DNA from: Balneolaceae bacterium
GTDB taxonomy: Bacteria > Bacteroidota > Rhodothermia > Balneolales > Balneolaceae
Direction of reading: 5' to 3'
Assembly (NCBI GenBank): GCA_006969905.1
Contig: CP030887.1
Span: 806,001-870,000, forward strand
Length of the DNA stretch: 64,000 nucleotides
How positions within the stretch are numbered: position 1 is the stretch's first letter; each line of letters starts with the position of its first letter. The notes beneath the pieces were generated by a model. The model was not told the origin of the DNA. It was given only the letters and a program-made list of their open reading frames with translations, and ran no database searches. Positions 43,461 to 52,618 of the stretch are shown one piece after another. Made by a program: the position numbers and the translations under genes.

Positions 43461-43506
43461 GAATCCAGTTAGTTACAAATGAACGCTCTAAGAAAACAGT
43501 TTTTGG

Positions 43507-43521
43507 GGGCATTTGAAATGC
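43507..43521. repeat. Short hairpin between alanine symporter and metalloprotease
   Basis: GGCATTT-G-AAATGCC gives a 7-bp stem in the 112-nt gap, flanked by G- and C-runs. No U-tract follows it in the minus-strand direction of the neighbouring genes, so terminator activity is doubtful; attenuation is possible. Confidence 0.3.
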
Positions 43522-43572
43522 CTGAAATCCCTTTTTACATCCGGCTTTTTTAATAGCACTGTATATGCTGGT

Positions 43573-44952
43573 CTAGAGAATCTCTTTTCTCTCCATTCTT
43601 GCAAAATAGTCTTTAGCAGCTTCCATTACTTTCGGAGACAGAAGAAGAGCTACTGTCATAGTTGGGATTGCCATTACCGCATACATTCCATCAATAAGGT
43701 TAATAATGGCAGAAATGCTGGCTGTAGCTCCAAGCAAAATGGAAGCTACATAAAACAGGTTGTACCATTTCTTGCGCTTCACACCTGCCAAAAACCCAAG
43801 ACATTTTGTGCCGTAATAGGAATATGTAAACAGTGAGCTTGCTGCAAATATGGTTACACTTACCATCAATAAATGAACGCCAATCGGGCCAAGGGCTTCT
43901 TCAAATGCAGAGGCAGTTAATGTAATTCCATTTTGGTCTCCGGTTTTCCAAACATCGGTAACCAAAATTGCCAGTGCGGTCATAGTACAGATCACAATGG
44001 TATCAATAAATGGCCCCATCATTGCCACCAGACCTTCACGAACCGGTTCTTTTGTTTTTGCAGCACCGTGCGCCAGTGTTGCTGTACCAATACCTGCTTC
44101 ATTAGAAAATGCTGCTCTTCGTACACCTGTAATTATTATAGTACCAACTGCACCACCTAAAGCAGCCTGTGCAGTAAAAGCATCTTCTACTATTAACCAT
44201 AAATATGTGCCAAGTACATCAAAGTGAACCCCTAGTATTACCAATACACACGACACATAAAGCACTACCATAGCAGGCACCATTTTACTGGCAACCTTAC
44301 CAATTCTTTTAATCCCTCCAAAAATAACCGCACCTACTACCACAAGAATTACCAAGCCTGTCATTAAGTCTGACCAAAAATGATTGCCTGCTTCAGTCAA
44401 TCCATTTGGAATAAGAATAATATCCCGGACAGCCTGTGTTAATTGGTTTGCCTGGAAAACAGGTAATGCACCAAACATTCCTGCAACTGCAAATAGTACT
44501 GCCAGCGGTTTCCATTTTTTTCCCAGCCCTTCTGTGATCATATACATGGTTCCGCCCTGTATATCCCCATTACTGTCTTTGCTCCTGTACATAATGGCAA
44601 GCGTACAGGTAAAAAATTTAGTGGCTATGCCAACAAATGCACTTACCCACATCCAAAATACCGCCCCGGGCCCTCCCGTTGCTATAGCTACTGCCACACC
44701 ACTTATATTTCCAAAGCCAATGGTTGCGGCAAGCGCACTCGAAAGCGCCTCAAAATGATTAATGTCACCAGGATCATTCGGGTCATCATACTTTCCTCTA
44801 AGAATATTTATAGCATGAAAAAAATAACGGTATGGTGTCATCCTGGAATACACCATAAAATAAATCCCGCCACCCACTAACAGAACCACTAGTGGCGTAC
44901 CCCACATAAATGAGGAAAATTCAGAAAAAATTACTTCGAGAGTAGAAAGCAT
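43573..44952 (-). CDS. Sodium:alanine symporter (AGCS family)
   Basis: 459 residues, about 10-11 TM helices. AGCS signatures: ALAATIGFGNISGVAVAIATGGPGAVFWMW near residues 70-100, GGTMYMITEGLG, AAFSNEAGIGTATLAHGAAKT near 285 (the Gly/Asn ion-binding region) and SSLFTYSYYGTKCLGFL near 375. It imports alanine or glycine with Na+ (or H+). Single gene, flanked by marC on one side and the protease on the other. Confidence 0.94.
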   Translation of the reverse strand: MLSTLEVIFSEFSSFMWGTPLVVLLVGGGIYFMVYSRMTPYRYFFHAINILRGKYDDPNDPGDINHFEALSSALAATIGFGNISGVAVAIATGGPGAVFWMWVSAFVGIATKFFTCTLAIMYRSKDSNGDIQGGTMYMITEGLGKKWKPLAVLFAVAGMFGALPVFQANQLTQAVRDIILIPNGLTEAGNHFWSDLMTGLVILVVVGAVIFGGIKRIGKVASKMVPAMVVLYVSCVLVILGVHFDVLGTYLWLIVEDAFTAQAALGGAVGTIIITGVRRAAFSNEAGIGTATLAHGAAKTKEPVREGLVAMMGPFIDTIVICTMTALAILVTDVWKTGDQNGITLTASAFEEALGPIGVHLLMVSVTIFAASSLFTYSYYGTKCLGFLAGVKRKKWYNLFYVASILLGATASISAIINLIDGMYAVMAIPTMTVALLLSPKVMEAAKDYFARMERKEIL

Positions 44953-45082
44953 AGCGTTATTTGTAAGTCACATTGTAAAGCCCAAAAGAACGGGAGAGTG
45001 AACGCTAATAACAAACTTCTTTTGAAATCATTCTGCGTGGGGTTTAAAAAAATGTAATCGTTAGCCGATTAAGAACGGTGAT

Positions 45083-45757
45083 TTACCCGATACCGTAAAA
45101 CTTTGCGATACCATTTATAATAAACTGTACCCCAATACAAAGAGCAATAAAACCCATCATTCTGGTCATTACCGTCATCCCGGACTTACCAATATATTTT
45201 ACGAGCCAGGGAGAAACTCTTAAAATCCCAAAAGCTATAAATGCTGTCATGAAAACAGCTACTGCACTTATTACATAATCAACCGGACCCTGCGCCTGGG
45301 AGCCGAAACCAATTACCACCGCTATACTGCCTGGGCCGGAAAGAAGGGGCATTGCAAGCGGACTGAATGATACATCTTCTTTTTCCATGGCGGCATCTTT
45401 ATCCTCCTGAGACAGTTTCTTTCCTGATTTTTCAGGGTTAAGCATAGAATAACCTGCTCTTAGGATGACAAGTCCACCGGCAATCCTCATTCCAGACAAG
45501 CTTATCCCAAAAAAGCTGAGGATATACGTGCCCATCAATAGAAATATTACCAGAACCAAAAACATATATATAGATGCTTTCCTCGCCGTTCTGTTTCTTT
45601 CCGTTTCTGTATTCTCTTCTGTTAGTGATAAAAAAACAGGCATTGCAGCTAATGGATTCACTACAGAAAACAAAGAGGTAAAGCTGGCCACCAGCAGTGC
45701 CCCAACACCCATTACAGAACTTGAAAGAGGTATGATATCTTTAAAAAATTCTTCCAT
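45083..45757 (-). CDS. marC: MarC-family integral membrane protein
   Basis: 224 residues, six TM helices, UPF0056/MarC. Family motifs: FSVVNPLAAMPVFLSLT near residue 30, FGISLSGMRIAGGLVILRAGYSML near 70-95, PLAMPLLSGPGSIAVVIGF near 133-150 and RMMGFIALCIGVQFIINGI at the end. Despite the name it is not proven to affect multiple antibiotic resistance; a small-molecule transport role is assumed. Divergent from msrC with 117 nt between them. Confidence 0.9.
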   Translation of the reverse strand: MEEFFKDIIPLSSSVMGVGALLVASFTSLFSVVNPLAAMPVFLSLTEENTETERNRTARKASIYMFLVLVIFLLMGTYILSFFGISLSGMRIAGGLVILRAGYSMLNPEKSGKKLSQEDKDAAMEKEDVSFSPLAMPLLSGPGSIAVVIGFGSQAQGPVDYVISAVAVFMTAFIAFGILRVSPWLVKYIGKSGMTVMTRMMGFIALCIGVQFIINGIAKFYGIG

Positions 45758-45874
45758 AACTTTGCAAAGATACGCACCTTTTGACGAAATAAAATGTTAT
45801 TACAGTAGCTTTTATCAAAGCATATTACTATTTACTCAATCAACATATTTTGTGCTAATCGAATCAAATTAATT

Positions 45875-46351
45875 ATGAGCACTACTGAAGTTTTATCCCT
45901 TAGAGAACGACTTATTCCCTCTGTTGAAGTTATTTTGGGCAGAGATGTAACTCTTCATGAAAAATTATTTGCTATCTGCGAATTATTGGAAGATGATGTA
46001 GAAAATTTTGACTGGGTAGGTTTTTATATGGTTGACCCAACTGGCAAACCGGAGCTTGTATTGGGGCCTTTTGTGGGAGAGGCTACCGATCATACCCGCA
46101 TACCTTTTGGAACGGGAATTTGTGGGCAGGTTGCTATTTCTCATCAAACGTATGTTTCTCAGGATGTGCATGCTGAAGAAAACTACCTGGCTTGCAGCGT
46201 TGATGTTCAGTCTGAAATTGTTGTTCCTATTTTGAAAGGCGATGATTTTATAGCTCAACTGGATATAGATTCCAATCAAAAAAATGCCATTACTACTGAA
46301 AAGCGAGAGCTTGTTGAAGAAATTTGCGCTCTTTTAAGCAGTGAATTTTAA
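45875..46351 (+). CDS. msrC: Free methionine-(R)-sulfoxide reductase, GAF domain
   Basis: 158 residues, a single GAF domain of the fRMsr (YebR) type. FDWVGFYMVD, FGTGICGQVAISHQTYVSQDVHA and YLACSVDVQSEIVVPIL are family signatures. C83 and C107 match two of the redox cysteines of the E. coli enzyme (positions near 84 and 118); the third, near 94, is not present. It reduces free methionine-R-sulfoxide with thioredoxin. The next gene (TerB-like) starts 11 nt later, so both form an operon. Confidence 0.92.
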   Translation: MSTTEVLSLRERLIPSVEVILGRDVTLHEKLFAICELLEDDVENFDWVGFYMVDPTGKPELVLGPFVGEATDHTRIPFGTGICGQVAISHQTYVSQDVHAEENYLACSVDVQSEIVVPILKGDDFIAQLDIDSNQKNAITTEKRELVEEICALLSSEF

Positions 46352-46362
46352 AACGGAAACCT

Positions 46363-46713
46363 ATGAGTTATTCACTTACAGACGAGACTTCCATTGACAC
46401 TCTTATTTTCTGGATTCAGGGATCAGATGGCAGTATTTCTTATGCCGAGCAAAAAGCTGTAAAACGTGTGTTGGACAACATGAAATATGATATGAGTACT
46501 TATCAATCTACTTTAGCCCACATTGGGGCTATGAGCACTGCAAATGTAGAGGAAATGGTAGGTGAGGCAATCTCTCACATAAAAAGGTCTTTTTCTGATG
46601 ATGGAAAGAAAATGACTTACCAGCTTTTGGAAAACATTGCCCAGTGTGATGGAAGATTAAGCCAGACTGAAAAGAAAAAGCTTACTTCTCTTCATAGTGA
46701 ATTCGGGCTTTAG
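46363..46713 (+). CDS. TerB-like helical protein
   Basis: 116 residues, all helical. The repeated pattern of acidic pairs (WIQGSDGSISYAEQKAVKRVL and NIAQCDGRLSQTEKKKLTSL) is that of TerB/DjlA-N domains, which can bind metal in the acidic D-G turns. It lies 11 nt after msrC. Tellurite resistance is only the name-giving role; here no other ter genes are nearby. The stop codon overlaps the convergent DUF6174 gene by 4 nt. Confidence 0.75.
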   Translation: MSYSLTDETSIDTLIFWIQGSDGSISYAEQKAVKRVLDNMKYDMSTYQSTLAHIGAMSTANVEEMVGEAISHIKRSFSDDGKKMTYQLLENIAQCDGRLSQTEKKKLTSLHSEFGL

Positions 46714-47201
46714 TTTTTCTTATATCCTGATATAGTATAGCCTACTTCATCGTCTATTGCCCTTTTATCGTAATCAATTTCGATCTCCAGGGGATATCCC
46801 AGGTTATCGTCATACGATGTCGATAGCTTATCTGCTTTTCCTTTTCTTGCTTCATCAATAACAGAAAAAAGATCATCTATTGTGTTGTAAAAAGAGGGAT
46901 ACACATCTAAAACATTTTCCAAGGAATCGCTCTGGGACCAATATACTTTAAAAGGCTCTCTTGTTTCGGGATTAAGAACTGCATAGATAGTGTCTGCCTT
47001 TACCTGAATAATAGCCGGAGATAAACCCCCGGGACAAAAGCAGCCTTTTTGATATAGAAATTCGTAATTATCAGGCTTATTTTGCTCCCACCTTTTAAGG
47101 GCTTCATTAAACCCATCATCATCTGTATTGAAAACCGAACAAGAAGTTAAGGTAATTAGTATCAGTGTTGATAGTAGCAGTGATTTCATTAATCCCTTCA
47201 A
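46710..47201 (-). CDS. DUF6174-like lipoprotein
   Basis: 163 residues. Lipoprotein signal with lipobox LTSC (Cys about residue 21). The mature part has W-x-x-NKPDNYEFLYQKGCFCPGG, then a beta-strand set and a C-terminal GYTISGYKKN, matching DUF6174: a small domain with a C-x-C motif. Function is not known. Ends face to face with the TerB-like gene (4-nt overlap); upstream on the same strand lies the frameshifted lipoprotein gene. Confidence 0.8.
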   Translation of the reverse strand: MKGLMKSLLLSTLILITLTSCSVFNTDDDGFNEALKRWEQNKPDNYEFLYQKGCFCPGGLSPAIIQVKADTIYAVLNPETREPFKVYWSQSDSLENVLDVYPSFYNTIDDLFSVIDEARKGKADKLSTSYDDNLGYPLEIEIDYDKRAIDDEVGYTISGYKKN

Positions 47202-47263
47202 ATTTTTTGTAAAGAAACGACTATTTCATCCCCTTAAGCAACTCGCATAAAAATGCTACTTCT

Positions 47264-47886
47264 TTATCCGGCACAATTACCTGTGCTTATCGGATCAATC
47301 CTGCCCACATCCTTTACCGTAAATATTTTACTGAAGTTTTCCTCTCCTGATGATGTGTGCCAATTCTGATTTAATACCCCAATAGCTTCAACAAGAAAAA
47401 ATGTACTGTCCGATTTTTCAATACGAATGCTCATTCCCTTGTTTTGCATTACTTCTTCCAGGTCTCCATCAAATAACCACTCCTCATTATTTCCACACGG
47501 TTTAAAAACTGAATTTCTCTTTCCAGTAGTAACTCCTCTAAATGTTCTAAGCTCTGTACTGGGTTCATAACTGGCAGTTATTTGTTGTAGTGTAGTGGCA
47601 ACCGCAAAAGCAATTCCCCTGTTTTTCAACTCACGATAGTTTTCGGGATTTCTATGGCTATATGTTCTGAAATACCTGTTTCCTAATTTCAATTGCACCT
47701 CCATAACCCAAACATTTTCTTCAGGAAGATCCTCAACTTCTATTTCTTCAGTTCTTTTGGATATGCACCTGAATATGAAAACGTTGATTTCTCCAAGTCA
47801 ACATGGTTGAGTTCACTCAATTTGTGAGGAGATTTGCATCCGGCTAAACAAAGTATAAGGCCTAAAAAGAGTGAGCGTATTTTCAA
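47264..47886 (-). pseudogene. Lipoprotein gene split by a one-base frameshift
   Basis: On the minus strand a TTG at 47886 opens a frame with a lipoprotein signal (IRSLFLGLILCLAGCKSPH, lipobox LAGC). It stops at 47740 after 48 codons. A second open frame runs from upstream of its first ATG (47704) to 47264, 146 residues from that ATG (ENVWVMEVQLKLGNRYFRTY onward). The two frames differ by one base. Adding one A to the AAAA run (47755-47758) joins them smoothly (SGAYP-KRTEEIEVEDLPEENVW). So this is one lipoprotein of about 205 residues that is either truly broken or misread in sequencing. It starts 9 nt after the 47896 gene, as an operon member would. Family not recognised. Confidence 0.75.
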
Positions 47887-47895
47887 AGATGGTTT

Positions 47896-48582
47896 TTATA
47901 AGTTAGTTAGCTTAAGGCTGGAAATATGCAGGTTTATATTGTGATTTACTCGTAGCCCGTAAATACCACTGGTTTGTATACCTTCTGTAGAAATAGAGGT
48001 AAGTTCATCACCATTCAAGCTAAATATGATCTTATCTCCTGCTACGTTGAGTTGAAAATCATTTTTCGCAGACGACTCCGGATCTCCTTCAAACTTTACC
48101 ATTGCATCTGTAGCTGTCCAACCTTGTACCGTTTCGGTCTCAACACCCATTCTTTTTTTTACCAAAAATTCACCTGTATTTCTAAGAAGAAAATAGATGT
48201 ATTCCTGATCTTCTCCGTCCAGATCAGAGCCCCCGATAAAAAGGCCAAATGCCTCCCTGTTCCGTCCTTTTGTGTCAAAAAGATAGATGGTTGATTCGAG
48301 CTTGAAATTTCCTTCTGCTATATTGTCTTTATGATAAAAAATAGCTCTTGGCCCTGTTGTAATGTGCCAACCGGGGGTCATATTTACAAAATAGGTATCT
48401 CCTGAATCCGGCTTAGATGAAAGAACAAAATCTTCTTTGGGCTGATCTAACCGGACTGTCCACCCTTCAGGTATAGCCAGGTTTTCTCCTTGCGGCTTAG
48501 TACCATCCGGCCCGCCTTGTGCCAAAGCTACACCGGAAAAAACCAAAATTACGACCAAAAGATTAGTAACTGCCCGCATCAT
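47896..48582 (-). CDS. Exported concanavalin-like/DUF1080-like domain protein
   Basis: 228 residues with a signal peptide (TNLLVVILVFSGVALAQ). The mature chain is a beta-sandwich: VLSSKPDSGDTYFVNMTPGWHITTGPRAIFYH, NFKLESTIYLF, AFGLFIGGSDLDGE, IYFLLRNTGEFLVKKR, FQLNVAGDKIIFSLNGDEL, SGIYGLRVNHNI. This is the pattern of LamG/3-keto-disaccharide-hydrolase-type lectin-like folds. No catalytic residue can be named with confidence; carbohydrate binding is inferred. It precedes the frameshifted lipoprotein by 9 nt on the same strand. Confidence 0.75.
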   Translation of the reverse strand: MMRAVTNLLVVILVFSGVALAQGGPDGTKPQGENLAIPEGWTVRLDQPKEDFVLSSKPDSGDTYFVNMTPGWHITTGPRAIFYHKDNIAEGNFKLESTIYLFDTKGRNREAFGLFIGGSDLDGEDQEYIYFLLRNTGEFLVKKRMGVETETVQGWTATDAMVKFEGDPESSAKNDFQLNVAGDKIIFSLNGDELTSISTEGIQTSGIYGLRVNHNINLHISSLKLTNL

Positions 48583-48649
48583 AACTCCATTAGTTTAATT
48601 AATGAAGAATTATAAAGGATTTTAGCCAACTCTGGAAATTAATAATGGG

Positions 48650-49408
48650 CTACAGCCAGTCAACGATATCGTCTTTACCTTCTACTTCCACGTATTTGTT
48701 GAATATTTCGTGGAGGCTGGCATTCTCTTCGAGTGTTTCCCTGCTTACCGAATCCAGGTAAGCTATGATTTGGCCTTTATGCAGAATGGCAATATCATCG
48801 CAAAGGTTTTCTACAACTTCCAGTATATGGCTGGTTACAATCATGGTTATCCCTTTCTTCTTGAGCTTCCGGAGAATAGTTTTCATCCGGTCAATCGAAA
48901 TTACATCCACAGCTTCAAAGGGCTCATCCAGTAGTAAAACCTTGGGTTCTGTTAGAACTGCTGTTACAAAAGCCAGCTTTTTACGGCTCCCGGAAGAAAG
49001 TTTGGTCACTTTAATTTTGGCAAAATCCTTGATCTCAAAATATTCCATTAACGAATATGCTCTTTCGATAAGGCCGCTTGTATCTACCCCATAAATCTCG
49101 CATACATATTCAATGAACTCTAAACTGGTGAACTGCTCAAAAAGAAGCGGCGGCTGTAGTACAGAAGCTACCTGGGTTTTAATGGCTGTTTCATTGTCAT
49201 CGTTAAAATGTAATCCTGCAATATGGATATATCCATCATCATAACTAAGAAGCCCTGTTAGTACTCCAATTAACGTGCTTTTTCCGGCACCATTCGGGCC
49301 GATTAAACCAAAGATGGAACCTTCAGGAACGCTCAAATCTAATTCTTTTAAAACTACTTCTTCATCGTAGCTTTTTATCAACCCTGAGATCTTAATTGCT
49401 TCAGACAT
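48650..49408 (-). CDS. ABC transporter ATP-binding protein
   Basis: 252 residues with Walker A GPNGAGKST near residue 37, Q-loop, signature LSSGSRKKLAF near 137 (a variant of LSGGQ), Walker B VLLLDEP near 160 and the H-loop in VTSHILEVVE. The split-permease style and the Na+/ABC-2 type partner (50298-51845, same strand) suggest an exporter of lipids, peptides or drugs. It overlaps the lgt 3' end by 8 nt, so all three genes share one transcript with lgt in between. Confidence 0.9.
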   Translation of the reverse strand: MSEAIKISGLIKSYDEEVVLKELDLSVPEGSIFGLIGPNGAGKSTLIGVLTGLLSYDDGYIHIAGLHFNDDNETAIKTQVASVLQPPLLFEQFTSLEFIEYVCEIYGVDTSGLIERAYSLMEYFEIKDFAKIKVTKLSSGSRKKLAFVTAVLTEPKVLLLDEPFEAVDVISIDRMKTILRKLKKKGITMIVTSHILEVVENLCDDIAILHKGQIIAYLDSVSRETLEENASLHEIFNKYVEVEGKDDIVDWL

Positions 49409-50276
49409 GCGCTGCCTTCTTATTTTTTAAAATAAAATACCTGATCGCATAAACGATAGTAAAAACACCGTACAGCAAAAGAACAATTTGCAAGTTAGTC
49501 ATATTAAACATAGAAACACCTTCTTTATCCGCCCGGATAAACTCCAAAGCAAAACGCAGTAAGGCATATCCTCCTGTATGTATGAAAAAGATAAGCGGAG
49601 AGGTATGGTCTTTTTCAAAAAATTTATTGAATATCCAAAGAATGGCTGCCAAAATTAACAGGTCACCGAACATTTCGTATAGCTGGGTGGGGTGTAAATA
49701 GGCACTCAGGTTTGAGTTTTGTTCCACCAATCCCTGTTCATAAGAATACTGCCATGCAGGGCTCGAAAGCCGGTATTCAGTTTCAAATGCCGGGATAGTA
49801 GTTCCATACCTGGGAAATTGCATTCCCAGAAAAGAACTGGTTGCTGTGCCGTAGGCATCTCCATTTAAAAAACAACCAATTCGGCCAACTGCCTGCCCCA
49901 ATAAAATGCCCGGAGAAAGCAGGGAAAAATACTCCCAGTAATTCATCTTGTTTCTTCTCACAAAAAGAAGCCCCCCTAACATACCGCCCATCAAACCGCC
50001 CGTGATGCTATTACCGGCACCGGTAAGGCTCAATATAATAGCAGGATTTTGAAGAAAAGCATCCGATTGCCAAAACAGGTAATGAGACAGGCGTGCACCA
50101 ATTAACGCACCCACAATGGACCAAACAATCAACCCTTCAAACTTGTCCATTCGTCCACCATACTTTTGCACACGTTTGTATGCCCAGAGCGTACCTAATA
50201 CTATTGAGATGAGAAAATAAATTCCTTCGTAAAAATAGATCTGGTTAAAGCCTAAATCAAGATGTATTGGTAGCAT
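49401..50276 (-). CDS. lgt: Prolipoprotein diacylglyceryl transferase
   Basis: 291 residues with seven TM helices. The Lgt signature GRIGCFLNGDAYG lies near residue 140 with the catalytic region GARLSHYLFW near 57, and the HPTQLYEMFGDLLIL motif near 200. It attaches diacylglycerol from phosphatidylglycerol to the lipobox Cys of prolipoproteins, the first step of lipoprotein maturation. It lies inside an ABC transporter pair: 21 nt after the permease gene and overlapping the ATPase by 8 nt, an unusual setting. Several lipoproteins in this window would be its substrates. Confidence 0.95.
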   Translation of the reverse strand: MLPIHLDLGFNQIYFYEGIYFLISIVLGTLWAYKRVQKYGGRMDKFEGLIVWSIVGALIGARLSHYLFWQSDAFLQNPAIILSLTGAGNSITGGLMGGMLGGLLFVRRNKMNYWEYFSLLSPGILLGQAVGRIGCFLNGDAYGTATSSFLGMQFPRYGTTIPAFETEYRLSSPAWQYSYEQGLVEQNSNLSAYLHPTQLYEMFGDLLILAAILWIFNKFFEKDHTSPLIFFIHTGGYALLRFALEFIRADKEGVSMFNMTNLQIVLLLYGVFTIVYAIRYFILKNKKAAHV

Positions 50277-50297
50277 TCGTTTTTATAGATATTTTTT

Positions 50298-51845
50298 TTA
50301 TTCCATCCAAAGCCTTTTCAAAACCTGTTTTTTGAAAAGGCTCACCAAAAGGTCCATGTGCCTCCAAAGGTAAATGCCCATTACCACAATAACCACGCTC
50401 ATTATGGTAATCCGGTACCATTCCAAGCCCTCTAAAGGAACGAATACAAGGTAGCCGATAGTAAAAATGGAGAAAGAAATCACGAAGGTAACTTTTTGAG
50501 GGATAATGGGGTGCTTATAGCTAAACGAGTTATATGTTGCCTTTTGATATTGATAATAGGAACTCCAGATAAAAATGAGCATGAAGCAAAGAAAGAAAAA
50601 AGTATTGGCAACGAATATTTTTAAAACATCCCCAATTTCAGGAATCACCAGTAATTCAAAAAACGTAATAAGATAAAAAACCACCAATGGCAGGAGTATT
50701 ACCCCTAAAAAACGCTCTTTTAATTGTTGTTCCAGATGAATGGGAAATTGCAGGTGCATCAACAACTCCCGGTTCTCATATCCATACATGTTTGCCATAC
50801 CCATTGCTAAAAGAGCGACCGGAATACCCGCCAGAATAGTGGGTATCAACACCGTTTGAGCTAACGGAAAATCAACCTGAAGCAAAATAGGCACATATAC
50901 AATCGGGATTACTGTAAGGGTGAGCAACTGAAGCTTGTTGTATGGGTGGATCATTACGTAGTAATAGTATTTACCTGCATTTTTACCCAGCACCCGCCTC
51001 AGAAATCCCCACAGCTTACTGGTTTGTTCTTCTATTTTTTTAATGGCCGGATTGTGCAAACCTTCACAGGTTTTATTGAAATGATCCATTATGATCAACC
51101 CAATAAGAACCAAAAGAAAACCCAGAATAATGATCCCATTAAGCCATCCATAGTCGGTACGAACGGTTTGTACAAGCATCCCTCCCGGGCTCCAGGAAAG
51201 GAAGTAATTAATTGTTTCGACCTGGGGGATAATTTTTATAAAAATCTCTTTAGAGTTCTCGGCAAATAAGGATACTGCCTGGAAAAGCCCAAAAATAAAG
51301 AACAAAAAACCTACTACCACAGCTATGAACCTGCGTTCCACAATCCGGAGAAACCGGTGCTTTATAGAATAAATAAGTACATAGTTAAAAATAACCGCTG
51401 CCACGCCTACCAGTACCTGGTAAAAATGAGAAACCTGGATCATCAAAAATACCATCCAGGTGAAGTTGTAGATAATATTTACCGGGTGAAAAAACCCGAT
51501 TATCATCAGATAACGAGACAGGCGTTTTAACGGAAAACCAAACCCCAGTAATTTCCGGTTTTCATCAATATTGAGCAGCCGCAAATTGGTGAATGAAAAG
51601 TGCATAATCCAGTAAGTATTTGCAAAAACCAATAATAAGAACATATAAATGTCTGGTGTAAGCCATGGGATCTGCATTTTCATCCAGGGGCGGGTATCTA
51701 AAAGTATCACCAGTATAGCCGTTCCCACAAGGTTCACCATCATGATTGCCAAAAACATGATGTACCCAATCAACAACAATAATTGGAACTTGTTGAGATT
51801 AGAAACAAAAATCTTCCAGTTCAAAAACAGAAGCCTGGAGAACAT
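50298..51845 (-). CDS. ABC-type transporter permease, large
   Basis: 515 residues with about 12 TM helices, probably two six-helix halves as in ABC-2-type or heterodimer-like exporter permeases. Loops contain conserved-looking PWMKMQIPWLTPDIYMF and AGKYYYYVMIHPYNKLQ. Sequence alone does not give a substrate. The ATPase partner is encoded two genes on (48650-49408), with lgt between. The start follows the outer-membrane barrel gene by 42 nt. Confidence 0.75.
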   Translation of the reverse strand: MFSRLLFLNWKIFVSNLNKFQLLLLIGYIMFLAIMMVNLVGTAILVILLDTRPWMKMQIPWLTPDIYMFLLLVFANTYWIMHFSFTNLRLLNIDENRKLLGFGFPLKRLSRYLMIIGFFHPVNIIYNFTWMVFLMIQVSHFYQVLVGVAAVIFNYVLIYSIKHRFLRIVERRFIAVVVGFLFFIFGLFQAVSLFAENSKEIFIKIIPQVETINYFLSWSPGGMLVQTVRTDYGWLNGIIILGFLLVLIGLIIMDHFNKTCEGLHNPAIKKIEEQTSKLWGFLRRVLGKNAGKYYYYVMIHPYNKLQLLTLTVIPIVYVPILLQVDFPLAQTVLIPTILAGIPVALLAMGMANMYGYENRELLMHLQFPIHLEQQLKERFLGVILLPLVVFYLITFFELLVIPEIGDVLKIFVANTFFFLCFMLIFIWSSYYQYQKATYNSFSYKHPIIPQKVTFVISFSIFTIGYLVFVPLEGLEWYRITIMSVVIVVMGIYLWRHMDLLVSLFKKQVLKRLWME

Positions 51846-51887
51846 AGATGTTGTTTTGCCTTGTGAGTTTATTGCTGCGATAACTAA

Positions 51888-52592
51888 TCAAAAATAAAAA
51901 TTGAAGCCAATTAGAATGCTTAAATATTCAGTCTTTGCATTTTCGACCAGCTTCAAGAGTACGTTGTTTTCATCTAATTGCAAATTTTCTATAGATTCTT
52001 CGAAAACCTGCCCTATAGACGATGTATACTTGGTTTCCAGGGTAATAATTACAGGTTCTGTATTAATCTCAACGCCCCCCGCCATCACCAGCCCAAAAAC
52101 TGCTTTGTTAGTATACGGCCTAGAATCTACACCTAAAAAACCTTCAGTAAAAACCGGGTTTTCTGGTTCTATCAAAACTTCTATTTCTGAGTGAGTCCTG
52201 AAATCAATGCCCGGACCTATCATAAAATTTGGATTAAATCGGGATTCGGGGAATAAATCCAGCCGAGGCATAATGGATAACCCAATATATTCATGCTCAT
52301 AGTTTATTGTTGAACCTGAAAGAAAAAGCGGGCTGTTGGTACTTGCGCCTATTGTTTTGTAATCCAATTCTGCCTGAATTGAAAACGCTTCTCTTATCTT
52401 TCTATTAAAAAAGATGCCCGTTGTATAGGATGAATATCCTTCCCAGTCAAAATCTAAATTCCCCAGGCTCTGCTCCTGCTGCGAGAATCCAGAAAAAACT
52501 GCCCCCGTTTTTATCCCAAAACGATACGACTGGCCCACGCCCCATGTAGAAGTTATCCCGACTATTAATGCTATTGCTAACCCAAATTTCAC
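51888..52592 (-). CDS. Outer-membrane beta-barrel protein (PF13568-like)
   Basis: 234 residues with a signal peptide (GLAIALIVGITSTWGVGQ). GIKTGAVFSGFS near the N-terminus and repeated amphipathic strands ending SILIGFNFYF are typical of the small eight-strand Bacteroidota barrels (porin family, outer membrane beta-barrel). Lies between uvrA (27-nt gap upstream) and the permease gene (42 nt downstream), all on the minus strand. Function unknown. Confidence 0.85.
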   Translation of the reverse strand: MKFGLAIALIVGITSTWGVGQSYRFGIKTGAVFSGFSQQEQSLGNLDFDWEGYSSYTTGIFFNRKIREAFSIQAELDYKTIGASTNSPLFLSGSTINYEHEYIGLSIMPRLDLFPESRFNPNFMIGPGIDFRTHSEIEVLIEPENPVFTEGFLGVDSRPYTNKAVFGLVMAGGVEINTEPVIITLETKYTSSIGQVFEESIENLQLDENNVLLKLVENAKTEYLSILIGFNFYF

Positions 52593-52618
52593 GGTATAAA
52601 GGTCAGGTTCGTTACACC

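Noticed and set aside
43507-43521. GGCATTT-G-AAATGCC hairpin as terminator of the alanine symporter gene
   Set aside because: On the transcribed strand it is followed by C- and A-runs, not a U-tract, so I list it only as a small repeat.
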